A stretch of DNA of 64,000 nt, from contig NZ_JACOOQ010000008.1 of NCBI RefSeq assembly GCF_014287815.1, forward strand, positions 41,235 through 105,234, written 5' to 3'. The translations under genes and the position numbers were made by a program. Position 1 is the stretch's first letter; each line of letters starts with the position of its first letter. The notes under the pieces are model-generated. The model was not told the origin of the DNA. It worked only from the letters and a program-made list of their open reading frames with translations, and did not search any database. Shown piece by piece: positions 34,036 through 43,825 of the stretch. The DNA comes from Clostridium lentum. GTDB lineage: Bacteria > Bacillota > Clostridia > Clostridiales > Clostridiaceae.

Positions 34036-34524
34036 TCATTTTAAATTTTTAATGTAATTAATAAGTCCATTGCTATTGATAATGTTTTGCATGAATTCTG
34101 GAAAAGGTTCTCCTTTGTAGTTTTCATTTTTAGTAATATTTTTGATTACTCCACTGCTAAAATCTATTTCTAATTCATCTCCATCTTCTATTGCTTTTGC
34201 CGCTTCATCACACTCAATAATAGGCAATCCTATATTTATTGAATTTCTAAAAAATATCCTAGCAAAAGTAGATGCTATTACACAGCTTATTCCACTTGAC
34301 TTTATAGCTAGCGGTGCATGTTCTCTAGATGAACCACAACCAAAATTCTTTTTTGCTACAATTATATCCCCATTATTAACTTTCTTTGTAAAATCTTTAT
34401 CTATATCTTCCATACAGTGGCTTGCCAGTTCACTATGATCTGCTGTATTTAAATATCTTGCTGGTATTATTACATCTGTATCTACATTATCACCATATTT
34501 AAAGGCTCTGCCTCTTGCTTTCAT
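34036..34524 (-). CDS. leuD: 3-isopropylmalate dehydratase small subunit
   Basis: Swivelling domain subunit of isopropylmalate isomerase. The 162-aa protein has [20 protein letters not shown] sequence at the start ([17 protein letters not shown]), the [15 protein letters not shown] loop and [14 protein letters not shown]. The short length is typical of the archaeal/clostridial subtype. Coupled to leuC with a 15-base gap. Confidence 0.95.
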   Translation of the reverse strand: MKARGRAFKYGDNVDTDVIIPARYLNTADHSELASHCMEDIDKDFTKKVNNGDIIVAKKNFGCGSSREHAPLAIKSSGISCVIASTFARIFFRNSINIGLPIIECDEAAKAIEDGDELEIDFSSGVIKNITKNENYKGEPFPEFMQNIINSNGLINYIKNLK

Positions 34525-34539
34525 TTAATAACCCCCATT

Positions 34540-35799
34540 TTACAACAATTCTGGATTTGCTATCTTACCTCTAATTGCTGAAGCTGCTGCAACTGCTGGA
34601 CTTGCTAAGTATACCTCAGATTCCACATGCCCCATTCTTCCAACGAAATTTCTATTAGTTGTTGATACTGCTCTTTCTTCCTTTGCCAATATACCCATAT
34701 ACCCCCCTAGACATGGGCCACAAGTTGGCGTAGAAACTACAGCACCTGCTTCTATAAAATCCTTTATGAGTCCTTCTTTCATAGCTTCAAGATATATATT
34801 TTGTGTTCCTGGAATAATGATGCATCTTATACCCTTATGAACCTTTTTGCCTCTTAATATCTTTGCTGCTATCCTTAAATCTGAAAGTCTTCCATTAGTA
34901 CATGATCCAATAACAACTTGGTCTATCTTTACTTCCCCAACTTCATCAATAGTCCTTGTGTTATCTGGCAAATGTGGAAATGATACTGTTGGCCTTATCT
35001 TTGATAAATCAATTTCATAAACAGCTTCATATTCAGCATCTTCATCTGCATTAAACTCCATCCACTCTTTTTTAGAGTGTTCTTTCATATATTCTATGGT
35101 TTTTTCATCTACTGGAAATATTCCATTTTTTCCTCCAGCTTCTATAGCCATATTACATATAGTAAACCTATCATCCATTGAAAGATATTTTATCCCTTGG
35201 CCTTCAAATTCCATAGACTTATATAATGCACCATCTACTCCTATTTCCCCAATTATATGGAGTATTATATCTTTTCCACTTACCCATTTTCCTGGTTTAC
35301 CATTTAGTATAAACTTAATAGCTGATGGAACTTTAAACCAACATTTCCCTGTAGCCATACCTGCTGCCATATCTGTTGAACCTATTCCCGTTGAAAAAGC
35401 ACCTAATGCCCCATATGTGCAAGTATGTGAATCAGCCCCTATAACTACATCACCTGCAACCACAAGTCCTTTCTCTGGCAATAAACAATGTTCTATGCCC
35501 ATCTGCCCAACTTCGAAATAATTACTAATCTTTTTATTCTTTACAAATTCCCTCACTAATTTACACTGCTCTGCTGCCTTTATGTCCTTATTAGGTGTAA
35601 AATGATCTGGCACAATAGAAATTTTATCCCTATGAAAGACATTATCTAAGCCTAATTTTTCAAACTCATTAATAGCTACAGGCGAAGTTATATCATTGCC
35701 TAAAATCATATCTAATTCTGCTTCAATAAGTTGTCCACTTCTAACGCTTTCTAACCCTGCATGCTTAGCTAAAATTTTCTGTGTCATGGTCATTGCCAT
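34540..35799 (-). CDS. leuC: 3-isopropylmalate dehydratase large subunit
   Basis: Aconitase-family Fe-S enzyme. The 419-aa protein shows [35 protein letters not shown] and [14 protein letters not shown], which supply the three Cys of the 4Fe-4S cluster. The ATG at 35799 follows GGAGG by eight bases. The 419-aa form without the IRP/aconitase extension pairs with the short LeuD. First gene of the operon; no leuA upstream. Confidence 0.95.
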   Translation of the reverse strand: MAMTMTQKILAKHAGLESVRSGQLIEAELDMILGNDITSPVAINEFEKLGLDNVFHRDKISIVPDHFTPNKDIKAAEQCKLVREFVKNKKISNYFEVGQMGIEHCLLPEKGLVVAGDVVIGADSHTCTYGALGAFSTGIGSTDMAAGMATGKCWFKVPSAIKFILNGKPGKWVSGKDIILHIIGEIGVDGALYKSMEFEGQGIKYLSMDDRFTICNMAIEAGGKNGIFPVDEKTIEYMKEHSKKEWMEFNADEDAEYEAVYEIDLSKIRPTVSFPHLPDNTRTIDEVGEVKIDQVVIGSCTNGRLSDLRIAAKILRGKKVHKGIRCIIIPGTQNIYLEAMKEGLIKDFIEAGAVVSTPTCGPCLGGYMGILAKEERAVSTTNRNFVGRMGHVESEVYLASPAVAAASAIRGKIANPELL

Positions 35800-36210
35800 A
35801 TTATTGCCTCCTTTTTCACTTATTATTTATCTCAGCTCTTTTTTAAGCATCAGCACTTACCTTGATTAACACTAACTCTCTATAAACTGAATTATTATAC
35901 TACTTTATAACTTACACCGCCGTAACTTTTTATATTATTTTACTGTATTGTAAAAATTTTACTCTCTATTCTATAGCAAAGTCAATAATATTAGCTTTTT
36001 TTTTCATTTTATTAATATCTAGCAAAAAGATTTTATTATTATTAATAGTTTGTTAAAAAATAAAGACTATTCTTAACTCTTTATCATCGCAACATCTCCA
36101 ATTTTATTTTATTAATAATCGCTTTCATATTTTATTATTATTTTAAAAATACTCTTTTCTACAATTTTTCATACTTTACAATAAAAATATTATCATGTAA
36201 ATTTATATGT
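35800..36210 (-). promoter_or_regulatory. Promoter and leader region of the leuC operon
   Basis: A likely promoter has TTGACT (35980-35985) and TAAAAT (35956-35961) with an 18-bp spacer, giving a leader of about 150 nt. I see neither a T-box nor a run of Leu codons in it. A downstream TATAAT (about 35902) may be a second promoter. 35990-36210 shows only AT-rich sequence. Confidence 0.45.
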
Positions 36211-36243
36211 AAAAAAAAGCGAAAGTAGAATTTTCTACTTTCA
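36211..36243 (-). terminator. glmM terminator
   Basis: Stem GAAAGTAGAA/TTCTACTTTC with a run of eight T on the minus strand. Confidence 0.88.
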
Positions 36244-36256
36244 CTTTCTAATATTT

Positions 36257-37600
36257 TTATATTTTACTTAATATTAAATTAGCTATACTATGAGCCATTT
36301 CGTTAATTTCTTCTTGATTTTCGCCTTCAAGCATAACTCTAACTAATGGTTCTGTTCCAGAAGGTCTTATAAGCACCCTTCCTACTCCATTTAATCTATC
36401 TTCAACTACTTTTATAGCTTCTACTACTTCTTCATCTTCTAAATATATATTTTTCATATGATTAGGTACTTTTGCATTTACTAATACTTGTGGTAGCTCC
36501 TTCATTATGCTTGCAAGCTCACTTAAAGTCTTATTCTTTTCTTTAACAACTTCTGCCACTTTTAATGCTGTAACTAATCCATCACCAGTAGTATTATGGT
36601 TTAAGAATATAATATGACCTGATTGTTCTCCTCCAAGAACATATCCATCCTTTAACATCTCTTCAAGAACATATCTATCTCCAACTTTAGTTTTAAATGT
36701 TCTTATTTCCTCTGCTTTACAAGCAATGTCTAATCCTAAATTACTCATTACTGTAACAACTAAAGTATCATCTTTTAATTGTCCTTTTTCTTTTAAAGCC
36801 TTCGCACAAATAGTTAATATAAAATCTCCATTAACAAGGTTTCCATTTTCATCCACTGCTAAGCATCTATCTGCATCTCCATCAAAAGCAAATCCTATAT
36901 CACATCTTTCTTTAACTACATATTCCATTAAAGCTTCCGGATGAGTAGATCCACATTTTTCATTGATGTTTGTTCCATCTGGAGTATTATTGATTACATG
37001 CACTTCTGCTCCTAAACTTTTAAAAGCGTTTACTGCAACTTCATAAGCTGCTCCATTAGCACAATCTAAAGCAACTTTTAATCCTGCAAGTTCAGTTGCT
37101 ATAGTTGATTTAGCATGTTCCATATATTTATTTATGCCTTCTGCTTCAAAGTGGCATTTTCCTAAATCTTTTCCTATTGGACTAGGTACCCCTACAAATC
37201 CATCTTCTATTGTTTTTTGTATCTTATCTTCTAATTCATCCGATAACTTATACCCTCTATTATCAAAGAACTTTATACCATTATATTCAACAGGATTATG
37301 AGAAGCTGAAATCATTACTCCTGCATCTGCATTGTACTCTCTAGTTAAATATGCAACTGCTGGTGTTGGAACTACACCTATCATCACTGCTTCTGCTCCA
37401 ACTGAAAGAATCCCAGCTACTAATGCTGCTTCTAGCATATCTCCTGATACTCTTGTATCTTTTGCTACTAATATTTTTGGTTTATGAGTTCCTTCTGTTA
37501 ATACAAAAGCTCCTGCTCTACCTAAATTATATGCTAATTCTGATGTTAGCTCAGTATTAGCTATACCTCTAACACCATCTGTACCAAATATTCTACTCAT
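36257..37600 (-). CDS. glmM: Phosphoglucosamine mutase
   Basis: Interconverts glucosamine 6-phosphate and glucosamine 1-phosphate for UDP-GlcNAc and cell-wall synthesis. The 447-aa protein has the phospho-Ser loop [19 protein letters not shown], the metal-binding [15 protein letters not shown], the sugar-binding [11 protein letters not shown] and the C-terminal phosphate-binding [15 protein letters not shown]. It starts [15 protein letters not shown]. No cdaA/ybbR gene adjoins it and no glmS ribozyme follows. Single gene. Confidence 0.97.
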   Translation of the reverse strand: MSRIFGTDGVRGIANTELTSELAYNLGRAGAFVLTEGTHKPKILVAKDTRVSGDMLEAALVAGILSVGAEAVMIGVVPTPAVAYLTREYNADAGVMISASHNPVEYNGIKFFDNRGYKLSDELEDKIQKTIEDGFVGVPSPIGKDLGKCHFEAEGINKYMEHAKSTIATELAGLKVALDCANGAAYEVAVNAFKSLGAEVHVINNTPDGTNINEKCGSTHPEALMEYVVKERCDIGFAFDGDADRCLAVDENGNLVNGDFILTICAKALKEKGQLKDDTLVVTVMSNLGLDIACKAEEIRTFKTKVGDRYVLEEMLKDGYVLGGEQSGHIIFLNHNTTGDGLVTALKVAEVVKEKNKTLSELASIMKELPQVLVNAKVPNHMKNIYLEDEEVVEAIKVVEDRLNGVGRVLIRPSGTEPLVRVMLEGENQEEINEMAHSIANLILSKI

Positions 37601-37718
37601 ACAAATACCTCTACTTATCTTATCTATTTAATATAATTAACAAATATCGATTTTTACTACAATAATTATTGTAGCTATTATAGTATATATCCTATGCAAT
37701 TTTTTTACAAGAATCTAA

Positions 37719-38021
37719 CTACTTACTTTTTGGATAAAGCCTATCTAGCACTAGATTATAGCCTTCCTCTCCATAATTTAAACACTTATTAACTCTACTT
37801 ATTGTTGCTGTACTAGCACCTGTAACTTCTGCTATTTCTGTATATACTTTCTTTTCCTTTAACATCTTTGCAACCTGCATTCTTTGCGCTAATGATTTTA
37901 ATTCATTAATTGTTGCTATATCTTCAAAAAATTTATAACACTCATCTTCATTTTCTAATTTTAAGATAGCTTTAAATAATATATCTAATTCTTCTTTAAA
38001 ATCTGTATTTTTAATGCTCAT
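37719..38021 (-). CDS. TrpR-like repressor, YerC/YecD family
   Basis: A small helix-turn-helix DNA-binding protein. Start chosen at the ATG at 38021 (MSIKNTDFKEEL), eight bases after AGGAGTG, for 100 aa. The TrpR/YerC signature is seen in ELKSLAQRMQVAKML and the HTH TEIAEVTGASTATISRVNKCL. Targets are unknown for most members. It sits upstream of glmM on the same strand, about 120 bases away. Confidence 0.9.
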   Translation of the reverse strand: MSIKNTDFKEELDILFKAILKLENEDECYKFFEDIATINELKSLAQRMQVAKMLKEKKVYTEIAEVTGASTATISRVNKCLNYGEEGYNLVLDRLYPKSK

Positions 38022-38096
38022 TATTCTCACTCCTAAATCAGCTTTTTTCAATATAATTTTATCACTTTAGCTTAATAAAGTTAAGTAATAAGAGCA

Positions 38097-38879
38097 TTAT
38101 TCCTCCTGGTTTTCATCAATATCCTCTGAAAAATCTTCATAACAGCTTAAAGTTGGTAATATCCACACTTCTCCAATGCCTTCATAAACATGTAGATATT
38201 CTTTTTCACTTATATCTGAATCGTTAAGATAATTATTAATTGATTCAATAGATACATCTATAGAACCACTTCTTAATACAGCAAAATCTCCATCTACTGT
38301 AAGCTTATCATTAAATAATTTGCATCTGACTATCTCACTTTCAGGAACATTCATAAGTAAAATAACAATTCCACTTCCACTAAGTTTTATTTGTAATTTA
38401 TCCTTATCTAATAATTTTTCACCATCTTCAATATTGATTTTAATTGAATCTTCACATATATAAAATATATCCTCATCAACTATTATTTCTTCATCATATA
38501 ATTCAATTAAAGAAAAATACTTAAATGATGGCTTAAAATACACTTCTCCTGTACCGCTTAAAGATATCTTTCCTGTCTTTTCTCCTATACCCAATAACCT
38601 TCTAGTTATGCTTGATGACTTAATCTTTTTATCCTTTATTCCAATATCACCTTTCATATAGCTTAATATTTCATTTTGTACCTTTATGGTGCTATTTTTT
38701 AAAATAACTTTAACTTGCCTCAATGCATCATTACAATCATATATATCCTTTGCCTGCTTAAAGCTTTTATAATTAGAATATCCCCCTATATCATTATATT
38801 GTAAAACTTGAAATAATGAATTCCCTATGCTTTGAAAAATAACTTCTGCCTTGCTTTTAGAAGTAATAGTTGTCTTCAT
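38097..38879 (-). CDS. AIM24-family protein
   Basis: A 260-aa protein of the AIM24/TIGR00266-type beta-structured family. Seen are QVKVILKNSTIKVQNEILSY and MKGDIG near the start (family: hydrophobic strand then MKGNI), followed by GTGEVYFKPSFKYFSLIEL and GSGIVILL. The function in bacteria is unknown. It lies between the TrpR-like gene and buk on the same strand, with an acidic C-terminal tail (EDFSEDIDENQEE). ATG preceded by AAGGAAGGGGTGG. Confidence 0.8.
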   Translation of the reverse strand: MKTTITSKSKAEVIFQSIGNSLFQVLQYNDIGGYSNYKSFKQAKDIYDCNDALRQVKVILKNSTIKVQNEILSYMKGDIGIKDKKIKSSSITRRLLGIGEKTGKISLSGTGEVYFKPSFKYFSLIELYDEEIIVDEDIFYICEDSIKINIEDGEKLLDKDKLQIKLSGSGIVILLMNVPESEIVRCKLFNDKLTVDGDFAVLRSGSIDVSIESINNYLNDSDISEKEYLHVYEGIGEVWILPTLSCYEDFSEDIDENQEE

Positions 38880-38934
38880 ATAACCACCCCTTCCTTAAGT
38901 ATAGACACATTCCATCATTTTAATCTTTTCTCAA

Positions 38935-38967
38935 ATAAAAAGAGCTTGAAAATCTAATTTTCAAGCA
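38935..38967 (-). terminator. Terminator of ptb-buk
   Basis: Stem CTTGAAAAT/ATTTTCAAG followed by CTCTTTTTATTT on the minus strand. Confidence 0.85.
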
Positions 38968-38975
38968 TTATAAAT

Positions 38976-40046
38976 TTATTTGTATTCTTTTGCTTCCTCT
39001 TCCCCACTTAATACTCTAATTCCACCTTGTGCTAACGCTAAAAGCTCATCCTCTCCTGGATATACTTTTACTGGTGCAATCCAACCTATGGCTTTTTTCA
39101 AATCATCTACTACAAATGGTGAGTATGCTATTCCACCAGTTAAAATTATTGCATCAACTTGGCCTTTTAGAACAGTAGACATAGCTCCTATCTCCTTTGC
39201 CACTTGATAAATAAATGCATCATATACTAATTTACATTTTTCATCTCCATTATTTTTCTTATCAATAACAGACTTTAAATCATTAGTTCCTAAATAAGCA
39301 ACTACTCCACCTTTTCCTACTATCTTCTTATATACTTCATCCTTAGTATATTCACCACTAAAGCATATTTTAATTAGCTCTCCTGCTGGTACTCCTCCAG
39401 CTCTTTCAGGTGAAAATGGACCATCTCCATCTAAAGTGTTATTAACATCTATGACTCTACCATTTTTATGAGCACCTACAGAAACTCCACCACCCATATG
39501 AGTAACTACAAGGTTAAAGTCTTCATATCTTTTACCACTTTCTTTAGCAAACCTCTTAGCAACAGCTTTTTGATTTAAAGCATGGAATATGCTTATTCTT
39601 CTTAATTCTGGCACTCCAGATAATCTTGCTACATCGCTTAGTTCATCAACTACAACTGGATCAACTATAAAAGCTCTTACATCTGCTTGTTCTGCAATTT
39701 CTTGTGCTAATATTCCTCCTAAATTTGAAGCATGAGGTCCTTGCACCCCAATCTTTAAATCCTCAAGTAAAGCCTTGTTTACTTCATAAGTCCCACTTGG
39801 AATTGGTTTTAAAAGTCCACCTCGCCCTATTACTGCATCTAAAGTGTTTATATCAAAATTATTTTCTCTTAAAACATTAAGGATTACTTCCTTCCTAAAA
39901 TCCTTTTGAGAGTAAATAGTTTCAAATTGACCTATTTCTTCTGCACTATGCCTTAAAGTCTTCTCAAAAATTTGCTTTTCATCTTCATAAACACCAATTT
40001 TAGTTGATGTTGAACCTGGATTTATTATTAATAATTTAAATGCCAT
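38976..40046 (-). CDS. buk: Butyrate kinase
   Basis: Converts butyryl phosphate and ADP to butyrate and ATP, the last step of clostridial butyrate formation. The start is the ATG at 40046 ([16 protein letters not shown]) with GGGAGG nine bases upstream. The 356-aa ASKHA-fold protein has the N-terminal [28 protein letters not shown] and [12 protein letters not shown] motifs. Second gene of the ptb-buk operon, 21 bases after ptb. Confidence 0.96.
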   Translation of the reverse strand: MAFKLLIINPGSTSTKIGVYEDEKQIFEKTLRHSAEEIGQFETIYSQKDFRKEVILNVLRENNFDINTLDAVIGRGGLLKPIPSGTYEVNKALLEDLKIGVQGPHASNLGGILAQEIAEQADVRAFIVDPVVVDELSDVARLSGVPELRRISIFHALNQKAVAKRFAKESGKRYEDFNLVVTHMGGGVSVGAHKNGRVIDVNNTLDGDGPFSPERAGGVPAGELIKICFSGEYTKDEVYKKIVGKGGVVAYLGTNDLKSVIDKKNNGDEKCKLVYDAFIYQVAKEIGAMSTVLKGQVDAIILTGGIAYSPFVVDDLKKAIGWIAPVKVYPGEDELLALAQGGIRVLSGEEEAKEYK

Positions 40047-40067
40047 TTTTAATCCTCCCAAAAATTC

Positions 40068-40973
40068 TTATTTATTTTCAGCTACTAATGCAGCTAATAC
40101 TATGGAATTAACCTTGGTTTCAAAGCTATCAGCTCTTGAAGTTAAAATTACTGGTGCTGATGTACCTACCAGTATTCCACCATTCTTAGTATGAGCAGTA
40201 TAAGTTAATGTTTTATACATAACATTAGCTGTTTCAATGTTAGGAAGTAACAATATATCTGCATTTCCTGCAACTGAGCCGCTTACCCCTTTATGTTCAG
40301 CAGCTTCAATTGATAAAGCATTATCTAATGCTAAAGGTCCATCAACTATACATCCTTTAATTTGCCCTCTATCACTCATCTTTGATAATAATGCTGCATC
40401 TACTGTTGCTTGCATATCTGGGTTAACAACTTCCACAGCACATATTGGAGCTACTTTTGGTGTTTGTATTCCACAAGCCTTTGCTACCACTACTGAATTT
40501 TTAATTATTTGAGCTTTATCCTTTAACTCTGGATAAGTATTAAATGCTGCATCTGTTAAAAGAATTAATCTATCAAATCCTTCTATTTCAAAAACAGCTA
40601 CATGAGACATTAAACTTCCTGTTCTAAGTCCAACTTCCTTATTTAATACGCTTCTTAAAAACGTTGCTGTATCTACTAGACCCTTCATAAGCATATCTGC
40701 TCTTCCTATCGATACTAATTCAACTGCATGTAATGTTGCTTTCTTAGGTTCTTCTATATTTACTATTTCAAATTTATTTAAATCCATACCTATGTTCTTT
40801 GCTATTAAAGATATTTCTTCTTTATTTCCAACCAATATTGCATCAGCTATTCCTTTATCATTTGCTTCTTTAACAGCTTCTAGAACTGGCTCATCTTGTG
40901 CCACTGCTACTGCTAATTTTTTTCTCTGAATCCCCTTTAATTTTGATAATAAATCATCAAAATTCTTACTCAT
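40068..40973 (-). CDS. ptb: Phosphate butyryltransferase
   Basis: Makes butyryl phosphate from butyryl-CoA. The start is the ATG at 40973 (MSKNFDDLLSKLKG) with GAGAGGTG upstream; the longer frame to 41042 has no start signal. The 301-aa protein shows the phosphotransacetylase-family LMKGLVDTATFLRSVLNKE, LTDAAFNTYPEL and ADILLLPNIETANVMYKTL. The near-perfect CodY box about 100 bases upstream suggests control by branched-chain amino acids and GTP. Confidence 0.96.
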   Translation of the reverse strand: MSKNFDDLLSKLKGIQRKKLAVAVAQDEPVLEAVKEANDKGIADAILVGNKEEISLIAKNIGMDLNKFEIVNIEEPKKATLHAVELVSIGRADMLMKGLVDTATFLRSVLNKEVGLRTGSLMSHVAVFEIEGFDRLILLTDAAFNTYPELKDKAQIIKNSVVVAKACGIQTPKVAPICAVEVVNPDMQATVDAALLSKMSDRGQIKGCIVDGPLALDNALSIEAAEHKGVSGSVAGNADILLLPNIETANVMYKTLTYTAHTKNGGILVGTSAPVILTSRADSFETKVNSIVLAALVAENK

Positions 40974-41041
40974 AATACACCTCTCATTTCTTATTTTATC
41001 CCTTTTATTATAAATTTTAGTATTTTTTATAATATTTAACA

Positions 41042-41090
41042 ATTATATTTTATCAAACTTTATCATAAATTCCTAAATTTTCAGAAAACT
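41042..41090 (-). promoter_or_regulatory. ptb-buk promoter region with CodY box
   Basis: On the minus strand TATAAT is at 41042-41047. A 15-bp box at 41076-41090 reads AATTTTCAGAAAACT on the plus strand and matches the CodY consensus AATTTTCWGAAAATT at 14 of 15 positions. It sits just upstream of the expected -35. Confidence 0.6.
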
Positions 41091-41126
41091 TTTAGTTATT
41101 TTTTTCACATAAAAAAATATTTTTTC

Positions 41127-41219
41127 CCCTACATAGTGGTACTTTTCATCACTTTTACCCTACATAGCTGTGGTTTTTGTCACTATTCCCCTACATAGCG
41201 GTGCTTTTCTTCACTATTA
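41127..41219 (+). repeat. Three 31-bp tandem iteron-like repeats
   Basis: Copies start at 41127, 41158 and 41189 with an exact 31-bp period (about three helical turns). Each begins CCCTACATAG and contains a TTTT tract then TCACT. They end 77 bases before the replication-initiator start codon, the place of iterons in a theta-type plasmid origin. Confidence 0.8.
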
Positions 41220-41296
41220 ATGCTTTCACCTTTAATTCTCAAATATTGCCGGTGCATTGAAACTATAATATAATTTCCTTAAAGAGAGGTAAGTTT

Positions 41297-42742
41297 ATGG
41301 ATCAAAATTTCAAAAAAAAGATAGATGATTTATTTAAAATTAAATATGAGAAAATAACAAAATCCAAATTTGATGAGCTATATTGTACTTTATATGCAGA
41401 TCTTAATAAAATCTCAGATCCTAATAAAAAGGAAAGTACATATAAACGTTTAATGCTTACAACAAAGCAAACAAAACAAAGATTGGTTAAAAAGATAAAA
41501 TCAGATAAGAATTTGAAAATCAATCAAGATATTGAAAATGCTAAATATATCTATAATCAAGTATTAGATAAAACTATCGAACCTGAAAAATTCATAATAA
41601 TGTTTGAAGCAAACTCCATTGATGAATACATAAATAAACTATATAGAAATATGGATCTTTGGGTTAATTCTGCAGATGCATTACTTTCAGATTTTGAATA
41701 TTTAACTATTCTTCACAAAAAATCTATAGTGTCAGCTTTTAAAAATGATATTATTAAACTTTATTATTCTTATACAATGAGTAATCATAAAGAAATAACA
41801 AGAATTCCTAGAGTATTAAGTAATATACCTTTTGATCCAACTAATAAGAAAGATTACTTTACTGTAGAAGAAAAGCGTGAATTAGATGACATTGATAACT
41901 TTTCATTAGATGGAACTATCGATAAATTGATTTCATCTAACAGTAATGAATTAATAATGAAATTAGAGAAAAGAACTTATTTAAGAATTGAAGAAGGAAA
42001 ACAAACTCAGGATCTTATAACTCAAATAGCATTCTTAAAAGCAGCTAAAGCATTAAATAATCTTGATTTAAAGATAATATCACTTTTTTATACAAACTTT
42101 TATAATCTTGTAACTGATAAAAGTATTGGTAAATATATAAGCGACCTAGTTAAAGAATTAGGTTTAAGTGAAAATAAAAACAACTTTATTGCTGTTGAAA
42201 AAAGTTTAAACAAAATAGGTAGTATCCGTCTTGAATCACCAGCATATGAAGGTCGTAAACTAAAGGGATCTATATTAGATGTATTCTTTGATGTAAAAGA
42301 TGGCAGAAAGCATGTTGAAGTATATCTTGGAGGTTTCTTAAAAAACCTTATCCTTATGGACAGTAGTTTAAACTTTAATAAAGATGTTTTTGATAAATTA
42401 AGTGCTGATTCACAACAAATTGCAATTTGGCTTCAAAATAGAAGGTTAAAGTTATCAATAACTAATCCAGAGCTTAAAGAAACAATTTCTTTAAATGAAT
42501 TTGCAGATGCAATACTTATGACAGCTAAGAATGTTTATAGACGTAGAGATAGAATAATTGAAGCATTAATAGAATTACAAAACTATAATTTAATAATAGA
42601 AAACTTTGAATACGAAAAGAAAGAATATCAATTCCTTATTAAATATATAAAGTTACCTGAGAATATAATGAAAAGAATTGAAACTGAAGATTTTAAAGCA
42701 GGAGAGCTTATTGAAGGAATAGATTATTCAATATCAAATTAA
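41297..42742 (+). CDS. Plasmid-type replication initiator (Rep) protein
   Basis: A 481-aa protein that looks like a clostridial plasmid replication initiator. It is soluble and helical; a segment near 230-270 (RTYLRIEEGKQTQDLITQ, LKIISLFYTNFYNLV) and a later part near 315-345 (YEGRKLKGSILDVFFDVKDG) precede a winged-helix-like region of about 390-450 (ISLNEFADAILM, RRRDRIIEALIELQNYNLI). AGAGAGGT precedes the ATG. The identity is an inference from this domain pattern plus the three iterons directly upstream; a phage regulator is the alternative. It has its own terminator, and no partition genes are adjacent. Confidence 0.6.
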   Translation: MDQNFKKKIDDLFKIKYEKITKSKFDELYCTLYADLNKISDPNKKESTYKRLMLTTKQTKQRLVKKIKSDKNLKINQDIENAKYIYNQVLDKTIEPEKFIIMFEANSIDEYINKLYRNMDLWVNSADALLSDFEYLTILHKKSIVSAFKNDIIKLYYSYTMSNHKEITRIPRVLSNIPFDPTNKKDYFTVEEKRELDDIDNFSLDGTIDKLISSNSNELIMKLEKRTYLRIEEGKQTQDLITQIAFLKAAKALNNLDLKIISLFYTNFYNLVTDKSIGKYISDLVKELGLSENKNNFIAVEKSLNKIGSIRLESPAYEGRKLKGSILDVFFDVKDGRKHVEVYLGGFLKNLILMDSSLNFNKDVFDKLSADSQQIAIWLQNRRLKLSITNPELKETISLNEFADAILMTAKNVYRRRDRIIEALIELQNYNLIIENFEYEKKEYQFLIKYIKLPENIMKRIETEDFKAGELIEGIDYSISN

Positions 42743-42745
42743 TAT

Positions 42746-42797
42746 AAAAGCAATAATTAATAATGTATATATTTATTAATTATTGCTTTTATTTTTA
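42746..42797 (+). terminator. Terminator after rep
   Basis: Perfect stem of 18 bp (AAAAGCAATAATTAATAA and its complement) followed by TATTTTTATT. Confidence 0.9.
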
Positions 42798-42847
42798 TTA
42801 AATAATAAATTGTAATTTAATTTATTTTATATTCAAAATATACTTTT

Positions 42848-42895
42848 TTATATAATTATTATTTAATGTAAATACATTAAATAATAATTATATAA
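42848..42895. repeat. Perfect 48-bp palindrome
   Basis: Two 23-bp arms (ATTATTTAATGTA at the centre side) around an AA centre. There is no T-run that would make it a simple terminator. A related ATTATTTAATGTAAA/CATTAAAT hairpin follows the tyrosine recombinase gene at 63480. It may be a replication or recombination structure. Confidence 0.75.
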
Positions 42896-43023
42896 TGTAC
42901 TAAATAAATAATTTAATTAAATTAATATTTTAAATTCATATAATCCATATATCCCTTATTATATCAAGGTTAAATTAACTTTTGTGTGTTCTAACTGATA
43001 AATTTTAGTTTAATACTACTTAA

Positions 43024-43083
43024 ATAATGGGAGTTTTATTTCCTATAACTTATACTATTTTAAATAAAACTCTTATTATTTAT
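43024..43083. repeat. Long inverted repeat
   Basis: AATAATGGGAGTTTTATTT and AAATAAAACTC(T)TATTATT with a 22-nt loop. Between rep and the CRISPR array; function unknown. Nothing else is seen in 42896-43152. Confidence 0.55.
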
Positions 43084-43152
43084 TGCTACTACGTCTTAAG
43101 TTAATAGTCTCATTAATAATAAATTTATATCTATTATTAAACATTTAAATCA

Positions 43153-43207
43153 AAAAAATAGAAAACATTAAGTGATTCCTAAGAATCATTTAATGTTTTC
43201 TATTTTT
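43153..43207. terminator. Bidirectional terminator downstream of the CRISPR array
   Basis: Stem AATAGAAAACATTAAGTGATTC with its complement and flanking A- and T-runs. It would end a leftward CRISPR transcript 77 bases after the last repeat. Confidence 0.8.
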
Positions 43208-43283
43208 ACACTTATTCAATAATTATTATAATTCTCATCCTATATATAATATTTTTATAATTTACAGTATCACAATTTCATTA

Positions 43284-43641
43284 ATTTAAATAACATCATA
43301 GTGCTATTAAACCTGATAATGCAAGAGTATATGAAAATGCTAAAGTATGATTAACATTCCATTATGGTGCTATTAAACCAAACTTAATCGGTGAAATGAA
43401 ACAACTATCTTATGAATTAACATTCCATTATGGTGCTATTAAACCGGCTTAAATTCTAATGCAGATATAATTGCTTCCGCATTAACATTCCATTATGGTG
43501 CTATTAAACCTTTTTTAACGTTTTTCTATTTGGGCTATAAGGTCCGATTAACATTCCATTATGGTGCTATTAAACCAGTACTCACTTTATCTTTAATAGC
43601 AGTCAATAAATCATTAACATTCCATTATGGTGCTATTAAAC
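43284..43641 (-). CRISPR. CRISPR array, 6 repeats and 5 spacers, no cas genes in window
   Basis: Repeats of 29 bp at 43284 (degenerate, six mismatches), 43350, 43416, 43481, 43547 and 43613; spacers of 37, 37, 36, 37 and 37 nt. On the minus strand the repeat starts GTTTAATAGCACC and ends AATGTTAAT, as in clostridial type I-B arrays. The degenerate copy at the left end marks the trailer side, so transcription is leftward with the leader at the right (43642 onward). No cas gene lies within the window. Confidence 0.95.
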
Positions 43642-43825
43642 CCCGTTAACTTTAAAGCCACTATATATCTAGTTTGATATAGTAGTTTCTGTCTACCTCT
43701 TATTTTATAATAAATTTTATCAATACTAATTACCAACTTTAATTATAAAATAGCTACCATATACTTATATTACTTATTTTGTCTACCCCCTGTGTTTTTT
43801 ACACTATCTATGATAGACAATAAAC
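43642..43825 (-). other. Probable CRISPR leader region
   Basis: About 180 AT-rich bases between the last intact repeat and the TnpB guide-RNA region. It contains no gene. Position and composition fit the leader; no promoter was assigned. Confidence 0.4.

Noticed and set aside
35800..36256. T-box or Leu-codon attenuator in front of leuC
   Set aside because: No AGGGTGGNACCGCG-like motif and no leader peptide with Leu codons was found on the minus strand.
36257..37600. glmS ribozyme or diadenylate cyclase operon around glmM
   Set aside because: No such sequence or gene is present on either side.
41127..41219. A short CRISPR array
   Set aside because: The three 31-bp units follow each other without spacers and differ at many positions; iterons are the better reading.
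43284..43641. cas genes next to the CRISPR array
   Set aside because: Neither the rep gene nor TnpB nor the lan genes match Cas proteins, and the gaps hold no large frame.
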